Shown here piece after piece: positions 60,677 through 64,000 of a stretch of DNA of 64,000 nucleotides (the first letter of the stretch is position 1; each line of letters begins with the position of its first letter). The notes below the pieces were generated by a model that saw nothing but the letters and a program-made list of their open reading frames with translations, had not been told where the DNA came from and did not search any database. Source of the DNA: Streptomyces sp. SID8374 (GTDB taxonomy: Bacteria > Actinomycetota > Actinomycetes > Streptomycetales > Streptomycetaceae). The stretch spans positions 868,001 through 932,000 of the forward strand of contig NZ_WWGH01000001.1 of the NCBI RefSeq assembly GCF_009865135.1, given 5' to 3'. The position numbers and the translations under genes are program-made.

Positions 60677-61984
60677 TCATTCGGCGGACGGGGCGGTCGG
60701 CTGCGGCGCGGAGTCCGGGCCCACCGCGACCACGTCGCCGATGACGATCACGGCGGGCGGGCGCACGTCCTCGGCGGCCGCGCGCTCGCCGACGTCCGCG
60801 AGGGTCGCGTCGACCCGGCGCTGCGCTGCCGTGGTGCCCTCCTGGACGAGGGCGACCGGGGTGGCCGGGTCCTTGCCGTGGGCGATCAGGGCGGCGGCGA
60901 TGGCACCGATCTTGTCGACGGCCATCAGCAGGACCAGGGTGCCGCGCAGCCGGGCGATCGCCTCCCAGTCGACCAGCGAGCGCGGGTCCTCTGGCGCGAC
61001 ATGGCCGCTGACCACGGTGAACTCATGGGCCACGCCCCGGTGGGTGACCGGGATACCGGCTGCTCCGGGGACGGAGATGGTGCTGGAGATGCCGGGGACG
61101 ACCGTGCACGGGATGCCTTCGGCTGCCAGCGCCTGGGCCTCCTCCATGCCCCGGCCGAAGACGAACGGGTCGCCGCCCTTGAGCCGGACCACGGCCTTGC
61201 CCGCCTTGGCGTGGTCGATCAGCGCCTGGTTGATCGCCTCCTGGGCCATGAACCGGCCGTACGGGATCTTCGCCGCGTCGATCACCTCGACGTGCGGCGG
61301 CAGTTCGTCCAGCAGGTCGCGGGGGCCCAGGCGGTCGGCGATGACCACGTCGGCCTCGGCGAGGAGGCGGCGGCCGCGCACCGTGATCAGGTCCGGGTCG
61401 CCGGGGCCGCCGCCGACCAGGGCGACGCCGGGGGCGCGGGTGCGGTGGTGGGGGGCGGCGATCGTGCCCTCGCGCAGGCCCTCGACGATGGCGTCGCGGA
61501 GGGCGGCGGAGTGGCGGGGGTCGCGGCCCCGGGGGGTGGCGTTGAGGACGGCGACGGTGATGTTGTCGATACGGCCGGTGGCGGGGGTCCAGGCGGTCGC
61601 GGCCTCGGCGTCGTCGGCCCGTACGCACCAGGTGCGGGTGCGCTCGGCCTCGGCGGAGGCGGCGTCGTTGGCGGCGGTGTCGGAGGAGGCGACCAGGGCG
61701 TACCAGGTGTCGGCGAGGTCGCCGTCCTGGTAGCGGCGGCGCTCCCAGCGGATCTCCCCGGCGTCGGCCATGGCCTCCACGGAGGCCGTCGCGGACGGGG
61801 AGACCAGCGTGATGTCGGCGCCGGTGGCGATGAGCTGCGGCAGGCGGCGCTGGGCGACCTGGCCGCCGCCGATGACCACGGTGCGGCGGCCGCGGAGGCG
61901 CAGGCCTACGGGGTACGCGGGGTGGTCGGCGCTGTCTGCGCGCTCGCGCTCGGCGTGACCTGCGTGGTCTGCGTGCTCGGCCAT
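60677..61984 (-). CDS. cobA: Fused precorrin-2 dehydrogenase and uroporphyrinogen-III C-methyltransferase
   Basis: The 435-residue product has two parts. Residues about 25-170 form a CysG_N-like NAD-dependent dehydrogenase (TVVIGGGQVAQRRLPQL). Residues about 185-420 form the SUMT enzyme, with VGGGPGDPDLITVRGRRLL, VVIADRLG, VVRLKGGDPFVFGRGMEE and VVPGISSTISVPGAAGIPVT. It makes precorrin-2 and, through the first domain, sirohydrochlorin for sirohaem or B12. A third CysG ferrochelatase function may reside in the first domain. Its neighbour upstream is a bluB-cobT fusion, consistent with B12 synthesis. Confidence 0.92.
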   Translation of the reverse strand: MAEHADHAGHAERERADSADHPAYPVGLRLRGRRTVVIGGGQVAQRRLPQLIATGADITLVSPSATASVEAMADAGEIRWERRRYQDGDLADTWYALVASSDTAANDAASAEAERTRTWCVRADDAEAATAWTPATGRIDNITVAVLNATPRGRDPRHSAALRDAIVEGLREGTIAAPHHRTRAPGVALVGGGPGDPDLITVRGRRLLAEADVVIADRLGPRDLLDELPPHVEVIDAAKIPYGRFMAQEAINQALIDHAKAGKAVVRLKGGDPFVFGRGMEEAQALAAEGIPCTVVPGISSTISVPGAAGIPVTHRGVAHEFTVVSGHVAPEDPRSLVDWEAIARLRGTLVLLMAVDKIGAIAAALIAHGKDPATPVALVQEGTTAAQRRVDATLADVGERAAAEDVRPPAVIVIGDVVAVGPDSAPQPTAPSAE

Positions 61985-62175
61985 GGCGGTGCGGGCTCCT
62001 CGTGCGGGGTGCTGCGTAGGGCCGCTGCGGCTGTGGAGCGGCTGTGACGTGCGGAAGTGGGGGTTCCTGGGTGGGGAACACGATACGGGGTGGTGGGGGG
62101 TGTGGCCCGGGGGCCCCGGGCGGGGTGGGGGGCGCCTGCGGCGGGCCTGCCCCCTCCCCGCCCCTTCCCGAAACC

Positions 62176-62273
62176 GGGGCTGTGCCCCGGGCCCCCCTTT
62201 GTCCTCAAGCGCCGGACGGGCTGGAGATCGGGGCTCCGCCCCGGACCCCGCTCCTCAAACGCCGGAGGGGCTG
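62176..62273. repeat. Two tandem units of a Streptomyces-type intergenic repeat
   Basis: Units at 62176-62224 and 62230-62273 share GGGGCT, GCCCCGG, CCTCAARCGCCGGA and GGGCTG. This pattern (CTCAAACGCCGGA with GGGGCTCCGCCCCGG) is one I know as widely scattered in Streptomyces intergenic DNA. It lies between cobT and cobA. No gene is visible in 61985-62339. Confidence 0.7.
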
Positions 62274-62339
62274 AGGGGGCCGCCCGGAAGGGGTGGAAGG
62301 CGAGGCCCGAGGGGCTGGAATGCGGGGCTGACGGGGCGG

Positions 62340-64000
62340 CTACTTCTCCGTCACTCCCGCTGCGTCAAACGTCGCCACCTCGTGCATCGCCCGTGCCGCG
62401 CTCTGCACGATCGGGAGCGCCAGCAGTGCGCCCGTGCCCTCGCCCAGGCGGAGGTCGAGGTCGACCAGGGGGCGCAGGCCCAGCTTGTTGAGGGCTGCCA
62501 CGTGGCCCGGTTCCGCGCTGCGGTGGCCGGCGATGCAGGCGGCCAGGGCCTCGGGGGCGATGGCTCGGGCGACCAGGGCCGCTGCGCCCGCGCTCACGCC
62601 GTCCAGGATCACCGGCGTACGCAGAGAGGCTCCGCCGAGGAGGAAGCCCGCCATCGCGGCGTGCTCCAGGCCGCCGACCGCCGCGAGCACGCCGATCGGG
62701 TCGGCCGCGTCCGGCTGGTGGAGGTCGAGTGCGCGACGTACGACGTCGACCTTGCGGGCGTGCATCTCGTCGTTGATGCCGGTCCCCCGGCCGGTCACCT
62801 CGGCGGCGTCGGCCCCGGTGTAGACGGAGATCAGTGCGGCCGACGCCGTGGTGTTGGCGATGCCCATCTCACCCGTCAGCAGCGCCTTGTTGCCCGCCGC
62901 CACCAGGTCGCGGGCGGTCTCGATGCCCACCTCGATCGCCGCCAGCACCTCGTCCCGGGTGAGGGCGGGGCCCGTGGTGAAGTCCGACGTGCCCTTGCGC
63001 ACCTTGCGGGGCAGCAGGCCCGGGGTGGCGGGCAGGTCCGTGGCGACGCCGACGTCGACGACGCAGACCTCCGCGCCGACCTGCGCGGCGAACGCGTTGC
63101 AGACCGCTCCCCCGCCGAGGAAGTTCGCCACCATCTGGGCGGTGACCTCCTGCGGCCACGCCGTGACGCCCTGCGCGTGCACCCCGTGGTCACCGGCGAA
63201 GATCGCGACGGCCGCGGGCTCCGGGATCGGCGGCGGGCACATCCGGGAGAGGCCGGACAGCTGCGCCGAGATGATCTCCAGCATGCCGAGCGCGCCCGCC
63301 GGCTTGGTCATCCGCTTCTGGCGCTCCCACGCCTCGCCGAGCGCCTTCGCGTCCAGCGGGCGGATGGCGGAGATGGTCTCCTGGAGCAGGTCGTGCGGCT
63401 CCTCGCCGGGCAGCGCGCGGCGGCCGTACGTCTCCTCGTGGACGACCCACGAGAGCGGGCGGCGCTTGGACCAGCCCGCCTGGAGCAGCTCCGGCTCCTC
63501 CGGGAACTCGTCGACGTAACCGACACAGAGGTACGCCACGACTTCGAGGTGCTCCGGCAGGCCGAGCGCGCGGACCATCTCGCGCTCGTCGAAGAAGCTG
63601 ACCCAGCCGACGCCGAGCCCCTCGGCACGGGCCGCCAGCCACAGGTTCTCCACGGCGAGCGCCGAGGAGTAGGGGGCCATCTGCGGCTGCGTGTGGCGGC
63701 CGAGGGTGTGCCGGCCGCCCCGGGTGGGGTCGGCGGTGACGACGATGTTGACCGGGGTGTCGAGGATCGCCTCGATCTTCAGTTCCTTGAACTGCTTCGC
63801 CCGGCCCTTGGGGAGCGACTGGGCATAGGCCTCGCGCTGGCGCTGGGCCAGTTCGTGCATGGAACGGCGCGTCTCGGCGGACCGGATGACGACGAAGTCC
63901 CAGGGCTGGGAGTGGCCGACGCTCGGCGCGGTGTGCGCGGCCTCCAGCACCCGGAGCAGGACCTCGTGCGGGATCGGGTCGCCGCGGAAGCCGTTGCGGA
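62340..64000 (-). CDS. cobT: BluB-CobT fusion: DMB synthase plus nicotinate-nucleotide:DMB phosphoribosyltransferase (5' end missing)
   Basis: The gene runs off the right edge; 553 residues are visible. The N-terminal part (about 200 residues) is a BluB/nitroreductase-like flavin domain with RNGFRGDPIPHEVLLRVLEA, HTAPSVGHSQPWDFVVI and PYSSALAVENLWLAARAEG. It makes 5,6-dimethylbenzimidazole from reduced flavin. The C-terminal part is CobT: IFAGDHGVHAQGVTAWPQEV, GEMGIANTTASAAL and the catalytic-Glu region DLRLGEGTGALLALP. It forms alpha-ribazole phosphate. Fusion places the two lower-ligand steps in one protein. The stop at 62340 is sharp. Confidence 0.9.
   Translation of the reverse strand, partial: RNGFRGDPIPHEVLLRVLEAAHTAPSVGHSQPWDFVVIRSAETRRSMHELAQRQREAYAQSLPKGRAKQFKELKIEAILDTPVNIVVTADPTRGGRHTLGRHTQPQMAPYSSALAVENLWLAARAEGLGVGWVSFFDEREMVRALGLPEHLEVVAYLCVGYVDEFPEEPELLQAGWSKRRPLSWVVHEETYGRRALPGEEPHDLLQETISAIRPLDAKALGEAWERQKRMTKPAGALGMLEIISAQLSGLSRMCPPPIPEPAAVAIFAGDHGVHAQGVTAWPQEVTAQMVANFLGGGAVCNAFAAQVGAEVCVVDVGVATDLPATPGLLPRKVRKGTSDFTTGPALTRDEVLAAIEVGIETARDLVAAGNKALLTGEMGIANTTASAALISVYTGADAAEVTGRGTGINDEMHARKVDVVRRALDLHQPDAADPIGVLAAVGGLEHAAMAGFLLGGASLRTPVILDGVSAGAAALVARAIAPEALAACIAGHRSAEPGHVAALNKLGLRPLVDLDLRLGEGTGALLALPIVQSAARAMHEVATFDAAGVTEK

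Noticed and set aside
61985..62110. Cobalamin riboswitch upstream of cobA
   Set aside because: No B12 box or comparable core is visible; the spacer holds only G-rich sequence and intergenic repeats.

Overview
The window comes from a very GC-rich actinomycete chromosome and reads as Streptomyces. The evidence is strong G/C at third codon positions, many GTG/TTG starts, the sporulation protein SsgB, phosphatidylinositol-mannoside lipid genes, and a gene order (alaS, rpsD, hisS, relA, apt, secFD-yajC, ruvBAC, pdxTS, pimA, pgsA, thrS, ssgB) that I recognise as the conserved Streptomyces chromosome core. No complete mobile element, phage or biosynthetic cluster is visible. The species cannot be fixed from the sequence alone.

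Layout, left to right. 0-4.8 kb: minus-strand block with the start of mltG, then ruvX, alaS and two small membrane-associated genes. 5-10.9 kb: a STAND/NB-ARC ATPase with TPR-like repeats and no DNA-binding domain, rpsD, a divergent iron-box-preceded HugZ/DUF2470-like gene, rarA, and a VKOR-family membrane protein. 11-14.6 kb: an ABC-2 exporter translationally overlapped with a NarL-type two-component pair. 14.7-31 kb: hisS, a metallo-hydrolase, an anchored cyclophilin, a DUF349 gene behind a structured leader, relA, apt, secF-secD-yajC, ruvB-ruvA-ruvC, a yebC-type gene and pdxT-pdxS. 31-42 kb: a LemA-like gene, the PIM lipid operon (pgsA, acyltransferase, pimA), an EF-G-like GTPase, an unknown membrane protein, a HIT protein, a potassium channel and thrS. 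42-50 kb: an unknown gene, a DUF4365 gene, a DnaQ-like exonuclease, a giant polytopic membrane protein flanked by two identical tRNA-Val(CAC) genes, a PGPGW protein, ssgB and a CGNR zinc-finger regulator. 50-55 kb: small membrane proteins, a DsbA-like protein, a tandem GNAT, pabC-pabB, and a five-gene tRNA operon (Gly, Cys, three Val). 55-64 kb: a zinc ribbon, a phosphotransferase with a repeat-built N terminus, a Ser/Thr kinase, a SpoU methylase, a fused siroheme/SUMT enzyme and a BluB-CobT fusion that runs off the right edge.

Most of the window is housekeeping: translation, protein export, recombination, stringent response, vitamin B6, folate and B12 synthesis, and lipid anchoring. The points most worth following are: a consensus-perfect IdeR/DmdR1 iron box directly upstream of a HugZ/DUF2470-like gene; a palindromic Streptomyces-type repeat inserted in frame in pdxT; six 45-bp repeats in the phosphotransferase gene; a two-hairpin leader before the DUF349 gene; two CRISPR-repeat-like palindromes 60 nt apart beside thrS; and several genes whose 3' ends have been locally duplicated.
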